Assembly: GCA_021414115.1 (NCBI GenBank)
Contig: JAIOPD010000030.1
Location: forward strand, 1-64,000
Length of the DNA stretch: 64,000 nt
Direction: 5' to 3'
Source of the DNA: Planctomycetia bacterium
GTDB taxonomy: Bacteria; Planctomycetota; Planctomycetia; Pirellulales; UBA1268
The translations under genes were made by a program, and so were the position numbers. Shown here piece by piece: positions 54,213 to 63,747 of the stretch. Each line of letters begins with the position of its first letter. Positions within the stretch are counted from its first letter, which is position 1. The notes under the pieces were generated by a model. It searched no databases and had not been told where the DNA came from. It saw only the letters and a program-made list of their open reading frames with translations.

Positions 54213-55712
54213 ATGCCTTCGCCGTCACGGCCACACGGGGACTTCTGCCATCGCACTCGCCGCGAGTTCTTCTGGGAGGCTGGCGGCTCGTTCACGGGGC
54301 TCGCGCTCTCGGGGTTGCTCGACTCGGGATTCTTCGCCCGGCAGACTCAGGCCGCCACGGGCACGCCGTTCATCAATCCGCTGGCGGCGAAGCCGCCGAT
54401 GTTCGCGCCCCGGGCGAAGAGCGTGATCTTCCTCTTCATGTACGGCGGCCCGAGCCACGTCGACACCTTCGACTACAAGCCGGCGCTGTATCCGCTCGAC
54501 GGCAAGACGATCGACGTGAAGACGAAGGGACGTGGTGGCGAGAAGAGCCAGGGCCGCGTCGTTGGCCCCAAGTGGAAGTTCAAGCAATACGGCCAGTCCG
54601 GCAAGTGGGTCAGCGAGCTGTTTCCACATATTGCGACGCATGTCGACGACATCGCGTTCCTCCATTCGATGACGGCCGACTCGCCGATCCATGGCTCGGC
54701 CATGCTGCAGATGAACTCCGGCAAGATCCAATCGGGCGCTCCCTGCCTGGGCTCCTGGGTGAACTACGGGCTCGGCAGTGTCAACGAAAACCTGCCGGGG
54801 TTTGTCGTCATGCTCGATCCCACGGGCGGGCCGATCTCGGGTGCCAAGAACTGGTCGAGCGGCTACATGCCGGCGACGTTCCAAGGCACGCTCCTGCGGA
54901 GCAAGGGGGCACCGATTCTCGACCTCGCCCCGCCCGACGACATGCCGCTCGAGGCCCAGCGGGCGATGCTCGACGCCCTTCGTGAGACGAACACCGCCCA
55001 CATGCTCACGCGCGGCGACAACACGGAACTTGCAGCCCGAATCGCCTCCTACGAACTCGCCTGGAAGATGCAGGAGCATGCCCCGGAGGCGGTTGATCTG
55101 GCGAGCGAGACGGAGGAAACAAAGAAGCTCTACGGCCTCGACAACCCTCGTACGGCCGACTTCGGCCGCCGCTGCCTCCTCGCGCGGCGGCTCGTGGAGC
55201 GGGGCGTGCGGTTCATCCAACTCTACTCCGGCGGCGCCCACAACGACGACAACTGGGACGCCCACGGCGATCTCGTGAAGAACCACGAGTTCCACGCCGG
55301 CAATACGGACCAGCCGGTTGCGGCGTTGCTCACGGACCTCAAGCGGTCCGGTCTGCTCGACTCCACGCTCGTGATCTGGGGGGGCGAGTTTGGCCGGCAG
55401 CCGACGGCGGAGTACGCCGAGGGCACGGGCCGCGATCACAACGCGTTCGGGTTTACGATGTGGATGGCCGGCGGCGGGATCAAGGGGGGCGTGAGCGTGG
55501 GTGAAACCGACGAGCTCGGTTCCGCTGCGATCGCGCCAGGCTCGGGGCACGGCAACGGCGACAAGCCCGGCTTTCACGTCAAGAGCCTGCACGCGACCGT
55601 GCTCCATCAACTCGGCCTCGACCCCAACCGGCTTTCGTACTTTTTCGGCGGCCTCGATCAGAAACTCGTCGGCGTCGAGCACGTGCGTCCCATCAAGGAG
55701 ATCATCACATGA
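54213..55712 (+). CDS. DUF1501 protein with Tat-like signal
   Basis: A 499-residue protein related to sulfatases/alkaline phosphatases by fold, though without an assigned reaction. The N-terminus HRTRREFFWEAGGSFTGLAL resembles a twin-arginine signal. The core shows VIFLFMYGGPSHVDTFDYKP, HVDDIAFLHSMTADSPIHGS, VERGVRFIQLYSGG and WGGEFGRQPTAE with GRDHN further on. It is the constant partner of DUF1549/DUF1553 proteins in planctomycetes. It overlaps the next gene by four bases (ATGA). Confidence 0.92.
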   Translation: MPSPSRPHGDFCHRTRREFFWEAGGSFTGLALSGLLDSGFFARQTQAATGTPFINPLAAKPPMFAPRAKSVIFLFMYGGPSHVDTFDYKPALYPLDGKTIDVKTKGRGGEKSQGRVVGPKWKFKQYGQSGKWVSELFPHIATHVDDIAFLHSMTADSPIHGSAMLQMNSGKIQSGAPCLGSWVNYGLGSVNENLPGFVVMLDPTGGPISGAKNWSSGYMPATFQGTLLRSKGAPILDLAPPDDMPLEAQRAMLDALRETNTAHMLTRGDNTELAARIASYELAWKMQEHAPEAVDLASETEETKKLYGLDNPRTADFGRRCLLARRLVERGVRFIQLYSGGAHNDDNWDAHGDLVKNHEFHAGNTDQPVAALLTDLKRSGLLDSTLVIWGGEFGRQPTAEYAEGTGRDHNAFGFTMWMAGGGIKGGVSVGETDELGSAAIAPGSGHGNGDKPGFHVKSLHATVLHQLGLDPNRLSYFFGGLDQKLVGVEHVRPIKEIIT

Positions 55713-56371
55713 TTCATGCCCGTTCTGTCGCCGCACTCCTGCTCGTGGCGGTCGCATCGACCGGGACCCTTGCGGAGGCAGCTCCCAAGGCCGAGCAGAC
55801 CGGAACGCCACGGCGCGTGCTGGCAGCCGACAGCTCAAAAAAGACGCTGGCTTCGATCGCAGCGACCGGTGAGGTCGAATGGCGACTCCCCGTGGGTGCG
55901 ATCCACGACCTCCAGCTCCTGCCTGACGGGCATCTGCTCTACCAGGACGGGTGGACGCGGATCATCGAGGTCGATCACGACGGGGTAGTGCGTCGGGAGA
56001 TCAAGCTCACGGTCGACTCTTCCTCCGCGCACTCCGACACCCGCAACGCGCGGAAGACCGATGCCGGCACCTATCTCGTGGCTCACGAGAAAGACGGCGT
56101 GGTCCGCGAATACGCCCCCGATGGAGCGGTCATCTGGGAGTTTGACGTACCGCTGTTCGACAAACCGCGACAAGGGGGCCACGGTCCCGAGGCGTTTGGC
56201 GACCAGACCTACTCGGCGGAGCGGCTGCCGAACGGCAACACGCTCATCGTCAACTGCCATGCCGGCCCCGACCAGCCACAGATCCTCGAAGTGACGCCCG
56301 ACAAACGCGTTGTCTGGACGTTCAAGGACTTCACGACCTTCGGCAACTCGATGCCCGTCGCCGTGGTTTAG
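55709..56371 (+). CDS. Secreted beta-propeller-like protein
   Basis: A 220-residue protein with a signal peptide ending near residue 24. Repeated strands resembling arylsulfotransferase/PQQ-type propeller blades are visible (EVEWRLPVGAIHDLQLLPDG, EYAPDGAVIWEFDVPL, SAERLPNGNTLIVNC, EVTPDKRVVWTFKDF). It is shorter than full propellers and may be a fragment or a small family member. Its start overlaps the DUF1501 stop, so it belongs to the same operon. Confidence 0.75.
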   Translation: MIHARSVAALLLVAVASTGTLAEAAPKAEQTGTPRRVLAADSSKKTLASIAATGEVEWRLPVGAIHDLQLLPDGHLLYQDGWTRIIEVDHDGVVRREIKLTVDSSSAHSDTRNARKTDAGTYLVAHEKDGVVREYAPDGAVIWEFDVPLFDKPRQGGHGPEAFGDQTYSAERLPNGNTLIVNCHAGPDQPQILEVTPDKRVVWTFKDFTTFGNSMPVAVV

Positions 56372-56434
56372 GCCCCCTGATCCTGCCGCCGGCCGGCATT
56401 TGTTATTGTGGAGGCCCCGAGGCGATGCCCCGGG

Positions 56435-56457
56435 ACGAGTCCGTCCGGCGGACTCGT
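56435..56457 (+). terminator. Hairpin between the propeller-like gene and tRNA-Ser
   Basis: ACGAGTCCG and CGGACTCGT form a perfect nine-base stem with a five-base loop, followed by TT and then the first G of the tRNA. It may end the upstream operon or assist tRNA processing. The T-run is short. Confidence 0.4.
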
Positions 56458-56459
56458 TT

Positions 56460-56546
56460 GGATGGGTGGCAGAGCGGTTGAATGCACCGGTCTTGAAAAC
56501 CGGCAGTCGCGAAAGCGGCTCGTGGGTTCAAATCCCACCCCATCCG
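56460..56546 (+). tRNA. tRNA-Ser (anticodon TGA)
   Basis: An 87-base class II tRNA. The acceptor stem GGATGGG pairs with CCCATCC, and the discriminator is G as required by seryl-tRNA synthetase. The anticodon loop is CTTGAAA within the stem CCGGT/ACCGG. A long variable arm (GTCGCGAAAGCGGC) and the T arm GTGGGTTCAAATCCCAC are present. The CCA end is not encoded. Confidence 0.95.
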
Positions 56547-56619
56547 TTTGTGGCGATCCCCGCTTTTCACCGGGGGCGGCATGCGGCAGCACGGTGTGCG
56601 TCAGACGGCTCCCACATGA

Positions 56620-56650
56620 GCCTCGCGCGAGCGCGGGGAATACGGACTGC
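56620..56650 (+). repeat. Fragment of the 108-bp repeat
   Basis: GCGCGAGCGCGGGGAATACG recurs here as in the left end of the full copy that starts at 56693. The outer GGAAGCCCC part and the right end are missing. Confidence 0.6.
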
Positions 56651-56692
56651 CTCGAGACGGTGACGGAATGCCCCTCTGCGCTGCCTCCGGGC

Positions 56693-56800
56693 GGGAAGCC
56701 CCAAGCGCGAGCGCGGGGAATACGGGTTGCCGTATCGTTCGGCTCCGCGCCGCCAACGAGGCCGCCGCCCGTCTACCCGTCGCTCGCGCTCCGGGCTTCC
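56693..56800 (+). repeat. 108-bp intergenic repeat, copy D
   Basis: Left end GGGAAGCCCCAAGCGCGAGC then GCGGGG; right end CCCGTCGCTCGCGCTCC then GGGCTTCC. Same orientation and length as the other full copies. It lies between tRNA-Ser and the substrate-binding-protein gene. Apart from the tRNA and repeats, I see no gene in 56547-56985. Confidence 0.85.
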
Positions 56801-56985
56801 TGAGCGCGATGGGGCACGCGCGAGGCCCGCTCAAGTGACCCGTCCCCGGAAGGCCGAGAGGGCCGATCCTTCCGCTCAGGAGCCGCCCGAGCCCGAGAAA
56901 CCGTTGCGGAGGGGCCGTTGACCGGGCTATCCTTTATTCCTCAGAGCGGCCGGTTTCTCCGACACGACGAGCTGCGGCGTGAATC

Positions 56986-57477
56986 ATGAACCGTGATCCG
57001 GACGTCCGCTGGCAGCAGCGGCTCCAAAACTTTGAGCGGGCGCTGTCGCTGCTCGAGGATGCTCTCAGCCGGGGGCCTGGCGTGCTCAACCAGCTCGAGA
57101 AGGAAGGGACAGTTCAGCGATTCGAGTACACGCTGGAACTGGCGTGGAAGACGCTGAAGGACTATCTCGAGGAGAGCGGTATCGTGCTCTCGGCGGCTAC
57201 TCCACGGCAGGTGATCAAGGATGCCTTCGCCGCCAAGATCCTCGTTGACGGCCAGGCATGGATCGACATGATCGATCACCGCAACCTTCTGCCGCACACG
57301 TATGACCCGGCCAATTTCGAAGAGGCCGTGGGGGCCATTCACGGCCGGTACTTGCCCGCCTTGCGGCAGGTGCAGCCTTTGGATCGTATTACGCACCGCC
57401 CGCTCCGCGAGCATATCGATCGCGTGGGTATCCGCATCTACCAGACGGCGTCTCCGATACTTCACGCTTCGGCGTAG
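56986..57477 (+). CDS. Nucleotidyltransferase substrate-binding protein (HI0074/HepT-like) with foreign tail
   Basis: A 163-residue protein. Residues 1-125 match the HI0074 family, helical partners of MNT nucleotidyltransferases in toxin-antitoxin-like pairs: RWQQRLQNFERALSLLEDAL, RFEYTLELAWKTLKDYLEES, TPRQVIKDAFAAKILVDGQA, WIDMIDHRNLLPHTYD. The last 30 residues (HRPLREHIDRVGIRIYQ) look like the C-terminal end of an MNT nucleotidyltransferase, so a deletion may have fused the two genes and removed the enzyme. No intact MNT partner is adjacent. Confidence 0.82.
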   Translation: MNRDPDVRWQQRLQNFERALSLLEDALSRGPGVLNQLEKEGTVQRFEYTLELAWKTLKDYLEESGIVLSAATPRQVIKDAFAAKILVDGQAWIDMIDHRNLLPHTYDPANFEEAVGAIHGRYLPALRQVQPLDRITHRPLREHIDRVGIRIYQTASPILHASA

Positions 57478-57617
57478 CGTGCAAGCAGTTCGCTCGGGGT
57501 GACGAGCACCTCGGCGAGCTTGCCGTCGCGCTTGGCGTAGACCGTCGTCTCAATCGTCATCGCCTCGAGCGAGAGGAGTTTCTGCCCCTTCGTGACGACG
57601 TCGCCGGGACGCACGGC
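57462..57617 (-). pseudogene. Remnant of a biotinyl (pyruvate carboxylase-type) domain
   Basis: Reading the minus strand gives HAVRPGDVVTKGQKLLSLEA then MTIETTVYAKRDGKLAEVLV, clearly the end of a biotin carboxyl carrier domain. The biotinylated Lys of the EAMKM motif is Thr (EAMT), and there is no start; the preceding DUF1552 stop lies just upstream. It is a decayed fragment left at a rearrangement point. It overlaps the end of the neighbouring plus-strand gene by 16 bases. Confidence 0.65.
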
Positions 57618-57622
57618 GTGCG

Positions 57623-58972
57623 TTAGACGAGGCCGGTGAGGGGGCCGTCGCCGCAGTAGTCGGGATTGCCGAAGCGGGCGAGTTCGGTGTGGCCCATGGC
57701 GTGGGCAAGCGCAAGCAGGAAGCGGTTGTGGGGTACGCCGGCATACTCGGCTGCGCGACCCATCGAGAAGCCGAGGCCGTTTCCCACGAGCACCCACGGG
57801 ATGTCGGCATGCGAGTGGGAGTTGCCCTCGCCCAGTTCGTTGGTCCAGAGAATCGTCGTGTGATCGAGCAGGGAGCCGCTGCCGCCCGGTTCCGGCGTCT
57901 CGGCGAGCCGTTTCGCCAAATGGGCCACCTCGCCTGCATACCAGGCGTTGATTTTCGTGAGCTTCTCCTGAGCGGCCTCGTTGGAGTTGGGCTCGTGGGA
58001 GAGCTCGTGCTGCCCCTCGTCGACCCCGAGCCATTTGAACCGTGGCGAGCCGACCGACTGCGTGTATTGCAGCGAGGCCACGCGGGTGAAGTCGGCCGCC
58101 AGTGAGGAGACGACCAGTTCGATCTGCATCCGGCTGATCTTCGGCATCTGATCGTTCTGTTCGACGACGCCCTCCTCCAGCACGGGCACGGCATGGGTCG
58201 CCGTATCGCGATGGGCCGCAAGATCCTGTTCGAACGATCTCACGAGCGCCGCGTGCTCCTCGAGGATCCGACGGTCCTCCGCCGGCAGCGCCTTGCTCAC
58301 GGTCGCGAGATCCTCGCGGACGTCGTCGAGCACACTCTGCATGCTCTCGCGGTCCTTCATCTGACCGTAGAGCTTGTGGAACATCTGATAGGGATCGTCA
58401 ATCGGCGCCACGGGGCGATTGGGGCCCGAGTAGACCATGCGGCTCCAGGTGTCGGCCTTGTTGGGCACGAGCACGCCGAACTCGAGCGATCCGAACCGCG
58501 TGGCCGTCTCCGGCCGCGTCTGCAGGTGGTTCCTGATCTCCTGGTCGATCGAGATGCCGCTCGACCAGCCGGCAGGCGTGTCGCCACCACCCTGCACGTT
58601 GCCCGGAAACAGCTCGATGCCGGTGAGCAGGCAGCCCATGCCACGCATGTGGAGGTCACCGTCCCCCAACACCTTGTTGTGGACGCCCTTGAGCGTGAGC
58701 ATGCGATCGCGGAAGGCATCGAGGGGCTGAAGAATCGGCGGCAGGTCGGCCGGCACCTGCACCGGACCGGGCGTGAGGAACGGCCCGGGGATCGTGGGCC
58801 AGAAGTTCTTCCTCACCACGCCGTCGGGGCTGAACACGACGATCAGCCGCTTCTTGGGCGTTGCCGTCGCCGCCCTCAGACTCGGCAGGTTGCCGAGAAA
58901 CGGAAGGACCGCGGAGCCCACGCCAAGCCGGCGGAGCAGGTCACGGCGGGAGAGCAGGAAGGTGGATGTCAT
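57623..58972 (-). CDS. DUF1552 protein with Tat signal
   Basis: A 449-residue protein. The N-terminal [20 protein letters not shown] is a twin-arginine signal, so it is exported folded. The body matches DUF1552: [51 protein letters not shown] and the C-terminal [20 protein letters not shown] with WVLVGNG. It always pairs with DUF1592/DUF1588 proteins in planctomycetes and delta-proteobacteria. The function is unknown. Its ATG overlaps the upstream stop by four bases. Confidence 0.92.
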   Translation of the reverse strand: MTSTFLLSRRDLLRRLGVGSAVLPFLGNLPSLRAATATPKKRLIVVFSPDGVVRKNFWPTIPGPFLTPGPVQVPADLPPILQPLDAFRDRMLTLKGVHNKVLGDGDLHMRGMGCLLTGIELFPGNVQGGGDTPAGWSSGISIDQEIRNHLQTRPETATRFGSLEFGVLVPNKADTWSRMVYSGPNRPVAPIDDPYQMFHKLYGQMKDRESMQSVLDDVREDLATVSKALPAEDRRILEEHAALVRSFEQDLAAHRDTATHAVPVLEEGVVEQNDQMPKISRMQIELVVSSLAADFTRVASLQYTQSVGSPRFKWLGVDEGQHELSHEPNSNEAAQEKLTKINAWYAGEVAHLAKRLAETPEPGGSGSLLDHTTILWTNELGEGNSHSHADIPWVLVGNGLGFSMGRAAEYAGVPHNRFLLALAHAMGHTELARFGNPDYCGDGPLTGLV

Positions 58973-61311
58973 GGCGTGGTCTCCGGAACGGCGGCCTGGG
59001 CCACCTCGAGCGTCGGCGGCAGTGCCGCCACCGTCATGATATCGACGAGCAGGCGGGGCACGCTGAAGCCGCCGGCCACGAATGACTGGCGGAGCTTTTC
59101 CAGCGTGTCGGGGCCCCAGGCCCGGGCCGGCTGCTTCACGAGGGCATGAAACAGGCTCTGCACGAAGGCCTCCTGGGCATCGCGGCTGGCGGCCACGTAG
59201 GCGGCCAGTTCCCGGGCGCCGCGAAACCGTGCCGCCGGCCCTTCGCGTGGCAGGTAGCCGCCCGACGGGTCGATGGGCTTGGCATCGCCGCCGCGGATCT
59301 CATTTCCGCGATACCGGCCGACCGCGTCGAACTCCTCCAGCGCGAAGCCGAGCGGATTGATCATCGTATGGCACGACTGGCAGGCGACCGCCTTCGTTTG
59401 CAGCGTCACCCGTTCGCGTGTCGTGAGGTCGGGATGCTGTTCAGGGGCGAGCGGGGCGATGGCCTCCTGCGGCGGCTTGAGCGTGTTGCCAAGAATGCTC
59501 CGGGCGAGGAACACACCACGGTGGATCGGCGACGTCGCGCTCGAGTAGGACAGCACGCTCATCATGTAGGGATGGGAGAGCAGTCCGCCACGCTTCCCAT
59601 CGTCGAGCCGCACCCGGCGAAACGGCTCGTCGGGCCGAAGGCTGACGCCGTAGAATGGTGCCAGCCGGCCGTTCACGTAGACCTCGTCATCGGTGAAGAG
59701 GCGGCGGAAGTCGCCTTCGCGCCACACCGCGTCGTCGAGAAACAGTTCCAGGCTCGTGCGCAGGTCGGCCGCGACCTCCGGCGAGAACGCGGAGAACTCC
59801 TTGGCGTCCTTGGTGATCTCCGGGCCGAGATCGACGCGGAGCCAGCCGAAGATGAAGTCGCGGACCTTGGCCCGCGTGCGACGATCCTGGACCATCCGCT
59901 CGGCCTGCCTCCGCACCTGCTCGGGAGTTCCGAGCTGATGCTTCGCAGCGGCGTCCCAGAGCGGCTGGTCGGGGATCGAATCCCAAAGACCGAATGACAG
60001 CCGGGCGGCCGTATCGAAAGGTTCGTTCGTCGCAGCCACCGCGTCGGCCTCGCGGTAGAGAAACCGCGGCGAGCCGAGCGTGAGCAGCAGCGAGCGCTTG
60101 AGGGCGGCGTCGAGGTCGGGGGCGTCGGCGAACGGCCGGTCGATCACCAGGGCCGTCAGTTCGGGCGTGAGCGGCCGGCGGAAGGCCCGCTCGGCGAAGC
60201 GGGCGGCGAACCGACGCAACTTGTCGGCCCGATCGGCCGCGTCACGCTTTGCCCCGGCCAGATGCTCGGCCTGCTCCAGGCAATAGTCGGCCGTCTCGAC
60301 CGCGGCCGCCGTCGTGGCTGCAAACCACTCCTGCGAGATGGTCGTACCCCGCTCGTAGCCGATCGACTTGTCGTCGGGGGGAAAGGGCGTCTGCACCACG
60401 AGCACCGGGTGTGCATCGTGCGGGATCAGGCACCGCTGCGGCACGGGCTCGAGAAGGCCGTAGGGGGCCTTCCAGAGCAGGCTGATCGAGGCCTTGCTCG
60501 GCAGTTCGTGCTTCGTGTTGTCAACGCCCTGATTGGCTTTTGAAAACTCGAGCCGCAGCGGGTAGGCCCGGCCACCGAGCAGGAGGATCGTGGCCCGGTA
60601 TTCGGTCTCGTTGCCCGACTTCACAGAGCCGTCGATCAGCGGCGGCTCGTACCAGGCGGTGTTGACGGCCAGACGCACCGAATGCTCCGTGCGCACGACA
60701 AACTCATAGACGCCCGTTTCGGGGGGCACGATCGATCCGGTCCAGCGGATCGCGAAGCGGTTGGGCTCGAATCGCTCCGGATCGGGCCCTTCAATGCCAA
60801 AGCGGAAATCGATCTGCGGATCGATCTGCTCGTAGACGAGGCTCTTGCCGCGGTCGAAGTCGCGGCCGTGGAAGTATTCCCCCTTGAGTCCACGGCGGTC
60901 ATCGATGCCGGGGCCGTGACCGCGGAAACTTGCCACGAGATCGGCGGCGGTGTTTTGGTACTGCCGCACGGTGAGTCGCGAAAGCTCGACGCGGGCGGGG
61001 CGGTTGCGATCGCGGGCCACGGGCGAATAAAAAGCCTCGTGGATGTATTCGGCCACCTGCCGGGCGGCCTCACCTGTGACCTTCGCCGGATCATCCTCCG
61101 GCATGGTTTCGTCGATGTAGGCCGCGAGTTGATTGACCGACCGGTCGCCGACGAGCGGGTCAGGCAGGTCCGCCGTGCCGCCACCCGTCTCGCCGTGACA
61201 GCGGCCGCAGTGCTCCTTGTAGATCGCCAGACCTGGATGGTCGGCGGCCCTCACGCTCGCGACGACGAGCGTGAGGCAGACCGCGCGGATCATGTCCGTC
61301 AAGCTGGGCAT
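58969..61311 (-). CDS. DUF1592/DUF1588 multidomain protein with c-type cytochrome motif
   Basis: A 780-residue exported protein. A signal peptide ends near residue 23 and is followed by a haem-binding CGRCHG (35-40). Then DUF1587 ([20 protein letters not shown]), a PA14-like domain (about 165-330), DUF1595 ([16 protein letters not shown]), DUF1592 ([20 protein letters not shown]), DUF1588 ([20 protein letters not shown]) with a second CQSCH motif, and DUF1585 at the end. It is the standard partner of the DUF1552 gene that overlaps its stop. The ATG at 61311 is the best signal-peptide start, although no good ribosome site is seen. Confidence 0.9.
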   Translation of the reverse strand: MPSLTDMIRAVCLTLVVASVRAADHPGLAIYKEHCGRCHGETGGGTADLPDPLVGDRSVNQLAAYIDETMPEDDPAKVTGEAARQVAEYIHEAFYSPVARDRNRPARVELSRLTVRQYQNTAADLVASFRGHGPGIDDRRGLKGEYFHGRDFDRGKSLVYEQIDPQIDFRFGIEGPDPERFEPNRFAIRWTGSIVPPETGVYEFVVRTEHSVRLAVNTAWYEPPLIDGSVKSGNETEYRATILLLGGRAYPLRLEFSKANQGVDNTKHELPSKASISLLWKAPYGLLEPVPQRCLIPHDAHPVLVVQTPFPPDDKSIGYERGTTISQEWFAATTAAAVETADYCLEQAEHLAGAKRDAADRADKLRRFAARFAERAFRRPLTPELTALVIDRPFADAPDLDAALKRSLLLTLGSPRFLYREADAVAATNEPFDTAARLSFGLWDSIPDQPLWDAAAKHQLGTPEQVRRQAERMVQDRRTRAKVRDFIFGWLRVDLGPEITKDAKEFSAFSPEVAADLRTSLELFLDDAVWREGDFRRLFTDDEVYVNGRLAPFYGVSLRPDEPFRRVRLDDGKRGGLLSHPYMMSVLSYSSATSPIHRGVFLARSILGNTLKPPQEAIAPLAPEQHPDLTTRERVTLQTKAVACQSCHTMINPLGFALEEFDAVGRYRGNEIRGGDAKPIDPSGGYLPREGPAARFRGARELAAYVAASRDAQEAFVQSLFHALVKQPARAWGPDTLEKLRQSFVAGGFSVPRLLVDIMTVAALPPTLEVAQAAVPETTP

Positions 61312-61569
61312 GGCGATGCTGACAGGAGGGAAGACCGGCGGGACGGCTCGGGCCGATGGTTTCGGTATTTTATCTCTCTTTCGGCTTTCTCGCGAGGCTG
61401 ACGCAAGGCGGATGCGGCCGACCGGAAGGAAATCGTTAGCAAGGGCGCAATAACGCGGCGGTGTTGGTTTGCCGCTGGGAGTATGCGCTTGTAAGGTTCT
61501 GGGCGACGAGCGGAACACCTCCATCCTAGGAGGAGCAGTTCTGCACATTCCCATCATCGTTGGCGGTGT

Positions 61570-62112
61570 TCAGCGGCCCGGCACACGACCCGCGAGGGCG
61601 CCGGTGACGTCTTCTGGAAGCGCTGCCTCGAGGTGAGGATGGGCCTCCACGAGCCGGGCGATGTCGCCGAGATCCTTGATCGCCTTGCTGGGCCTCCGCT
61701 CCGGCGTCCGCCACTCCTTGATTTTGCCGGCAAGCGTATCCCCAAGGGTCGCCACCCGCAGCAGAATCCCATGCACATCCGCGGCAACCGCACGGGAGGC
61801 GAAGTCCTTGTAAAAGTCTTCCGTGCTCAACTGCAGGCTGACTTGTGAGTGCCCCCGGAAGTTCACCGACCAGGAGTGGCGTTCCGCCGTGAAGCCCGCC
61901 CGTTCCAGTGCGGCGACGGCCTGCTCGATCTCGTCGACCGCCACGACGAAATCGACGTCGCGAGTGACCATCGGCTCGGCGGCCCAGTGGTTTACGGCGA
62001 TGCCGCCGATGGCGCACCAGTGGAGTTCGGCACGCTCCAACGCATCGACCATTCGCATGACGTCATCAGCGCCGCCTGCTGTCTGCCAATCGTAGAACTG
62101 CCGTCCCGTCAT
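61570..62112 (-). CDS. Nucleotidyltransferase-fold protein (AbiEii/MNT-like)
   Basis: A 180-residue protein. LHWCAIGGIAVNHWAAEPMV followed by TRDVDFVVAV is the GG-x-A...T-x-D-x-D motif of minimal nucleotidyltransferases. The helical second half ends with KAIKDLGDIARLVEAHPHLE, common in AbiEii-type and related toxins. Such proteins occur as toxins or antiviral factors, but no obvious antitoxin gene sits beside it. The upstream open frame is not protein-like, so the ATG at 62112 is used. Confidence 0.8.
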   Translation of the reverse strand: MTGRQFYDWQTAGGADDVMRMVDALERAELHWCAIGGIAVNHWAAEPMVTRDVDFVVAVDEIEQAVAALERAGFTAERHSWSVNFRGHSQVSLQLSTEDFYKDFASRAVAADVHGILLRVATLGDTLAGKIKEWRTPERRPSKAIKDLGDIARLVEAHPHLEAALPEDVTGALAGRVPGR

Positions 62113-62494
62113 GCGAATCAGTGTACACCCAAAGGGCCGTCTGCAGGACGGTCGCTTCGGCGCCGCCGGCGGCTGCCGCAAGGGCGGTGGTTTCATCGGG
62201 CTTGGCGGGAGTCACCGGGGCACGCGTCGAAAATGCCACGCACAACTGTGCAGCGGTGCCTGGTGTGCGAGGTGCCCGGTGACGGATCGGAGCTGGTCAT
62301 CAACCTCGGCCCACGTCCGCCGGGTGAAGCCAGATGAACGTCGGCGCCCGCGGTGGCTAGGCTTTCGAGGTCAAGGCCCGTCTTCGTTCGTATCATGGCT
62401 CGGGGCAGACCAATTGCGGCGGGCTCGAAAGGGGACGCTGCCCCCAGGATTCCGGTTTCTGTGGCCGGCGGTCAGCGGCAATGATGTCTTCAGG
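62113..62494. other. Intergenic region without a supported gene
   Basis: About 380 bases between the divergent nucleotidyltransferase and sigma-factor genes. A 34-codon frame (62233-62337) with CLVCEVPGDGSELVINLGPR weakly recalls the zinc-binding start of SAM methyltransferases, but it is too short to call. No clear promoter or RNA gene is visible. Confidence 0.4.
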
Positions 62495-63067
62495 ATGGCT
62501 GCACCGATCACCACCGCCGTGCCTTCCGACCCGATCCCCGCTGCGGACCCGTCGCTGGTGGAGCGGCATCGTGGCTGGCTGGAGCGGCTGGTGGCGGCTC
62601 GTACGTGCAGCCGCGACGCGGTCGATGATGTGTTGCAGGAGGTGGCGTTAGCGGTCGCGCGGACCGGGCAGCCGCCCGTCGGCGAGCACGAGGAACGTCC
62701 GTGGGTGTGCACGATCGCCATCCGGCAGTGCGCGCTCTTTCTGCGGCGGGCTTCCCGGCGGGCCCGACTGCGCACGCGTGCGGTGGAGCAGCGGTCAGGG
62801 GCTGCTACCGACCGGCTGCAGGACGACCCGATCTACTGGCTCATGGCTCGCGAGGACGCAGGGCTCGTGGCGAGAGCCCTCGCCGGCCTGGGCCGCGACG
62901 ACCGGCAACTCCTCGAATGGAAATACGTTGAAGAGCACACGTATCCGCAATTGGCCGCCAGGCTCGAGGTGCCGCGGCACGTGGTGGAATACCGGGTGGT
63001 CACCGCAAAAAAGCGGCTGCGGGGTCTGCTGATCGACATGGGCTTGGGAGAAGATGATTCGCGATGA
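62495..63067 (+). CDS. ECF-type sigma factor
   Basis: A 190-residue sigma-70 family protein. Region 2: VERHRGWLERLVAARTCSRD followed by AVDDVLQEVALAVAR, then RPWVCTIAIRQCALFLRRAS. Region 4: GLGRDDRQLLEWKYVEEHTY followed by the HTH PRHVVEYRVVTAKKRLRGLL. It resembles the planctomycete-specific ECF groups. The ATG at 62495 is chosen from the position of region 2; no strong ribosome site is seen. The stop overlaps the next start (ATGA), so the pair is translationally coupled. Confidence 0.88.
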   Translation: MAAPITTAVPSDPIPAADPSLVERHRGWLERLVAARTCSRDAVDDVLQEVALAVARTGQPPVGEHEERPWVCTIAIRQCALFLRRASRRARLRTRAVEQRSGAATDRLQDDPIYWLMAREDAGLVARALAGLGRDDRQLLEWKYVEEHTYPQLAARLEVPRHVVEYRVVTAKKRLRGLLIDMGLGEDDSR

Positions 63068-63660
63068 ACCGACATGCAGAAAAAGCGGCAGACGCCGCCG
63101 CGTGGGAACGAGCGATCGAGACGTGTGCGAGCGGCGATCTCGACCGCGTTGAGGAAGATAGGCTGCTCGCCCGCTGCGAGAGCGAGCCGAAGCGGTGGCG
63201 AGCGGTGGCGCTTGCCTGTGTCGAGCACCGGCGGCTGACGGCGGCGATGAAGTCCCTGCCGCGTGCTGCATTCCCGCCTGCAGGAAGCGAACAGGTGCTG
63301 GAGCCTCGAGAAGCCCCCAGGAGGATCCGGCAGGTGACGTTCCGGGCCTTGGCTTCGACACTCGCGCTCGTCGCCTGCGGTATGGCGGCGGGCTACCACC
63401 TGGGCTCCAGTCGCAGCGGCACGACGGCCACCGATGCGAGCCGGCCTGATGGCGGCGATCCCGTCCTGGCCTCTCAGTTCGCCGCCTTGGCCCAGCCGCT
63501 GCTGCCCGACGCTGCACGGCAGGTGCTCCGGGACGCGGGTCTCGAGGTCCGCGAGGAGCCGGTGGTGTACCTCGTTGACGGCCGGAATGGTGAACGGTGG
63601 GCCGTGCCCGAGAAACAACTCCAGATCCGTTTGGTCGGCAGCGACCGCCGACAGCCCTGA
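63064..63660 (+). CDS. Probable membrane-bound anti-sigma factor
   Basis: A 198-residue protein with a charged cytoplasmic N-terminal domain (GDLDRVEEDRLLARCESEPK then RWRAVALACVEHRRL), one membrane segment (about residues 95-112, LASTLALVACGMAAGY) and an extracytoplasmic part. The N-terminal LLARCESEPKRW pattern is typical of planctomycete anti-sigma proteins, although no classic zinc motif is present. Its overlap with the sigma gene supports the role. Confidence 0.72.
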   Translation: MNRHAEKAADAAAWERAIETCASGDLDRVEEDRLLARCESEPKRWRAVALACVEHRRLTAAMKSLPRAAFPPAGSEQVLEPREAPRRIRQVTFRALASTLALVACGMAAGYHLGSSRSGTTATDASRPDGGDPVLASQFAALAQPLLPDAARQVLRDAGLEVREEPVVYLVDGRNGERWAVPEKQLQIRLVGSDRRQP

Positions 63661-63747
63661 CCACGATCGCATGGGGCCGACTGCAGACACGCAGAGTGCG
63701 ATTCCTGTTTTCACAACCGTTTTTCAGAGCCACCAGGAGAAAGTGCC

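Noticed and set aside
20991-56800. Repeats as a CRISPR array
   Set aside because: The copies are tens of kilobases apart, have inverted ends and no regular spacers, so they are not a CRISPR array.
62233-62337. 34-codon frame with CxxC and LGPRPP
   Set aside because: Weakly resembles the start of zinc-containing methyltransferases, but has no continuation and no ribosome site.
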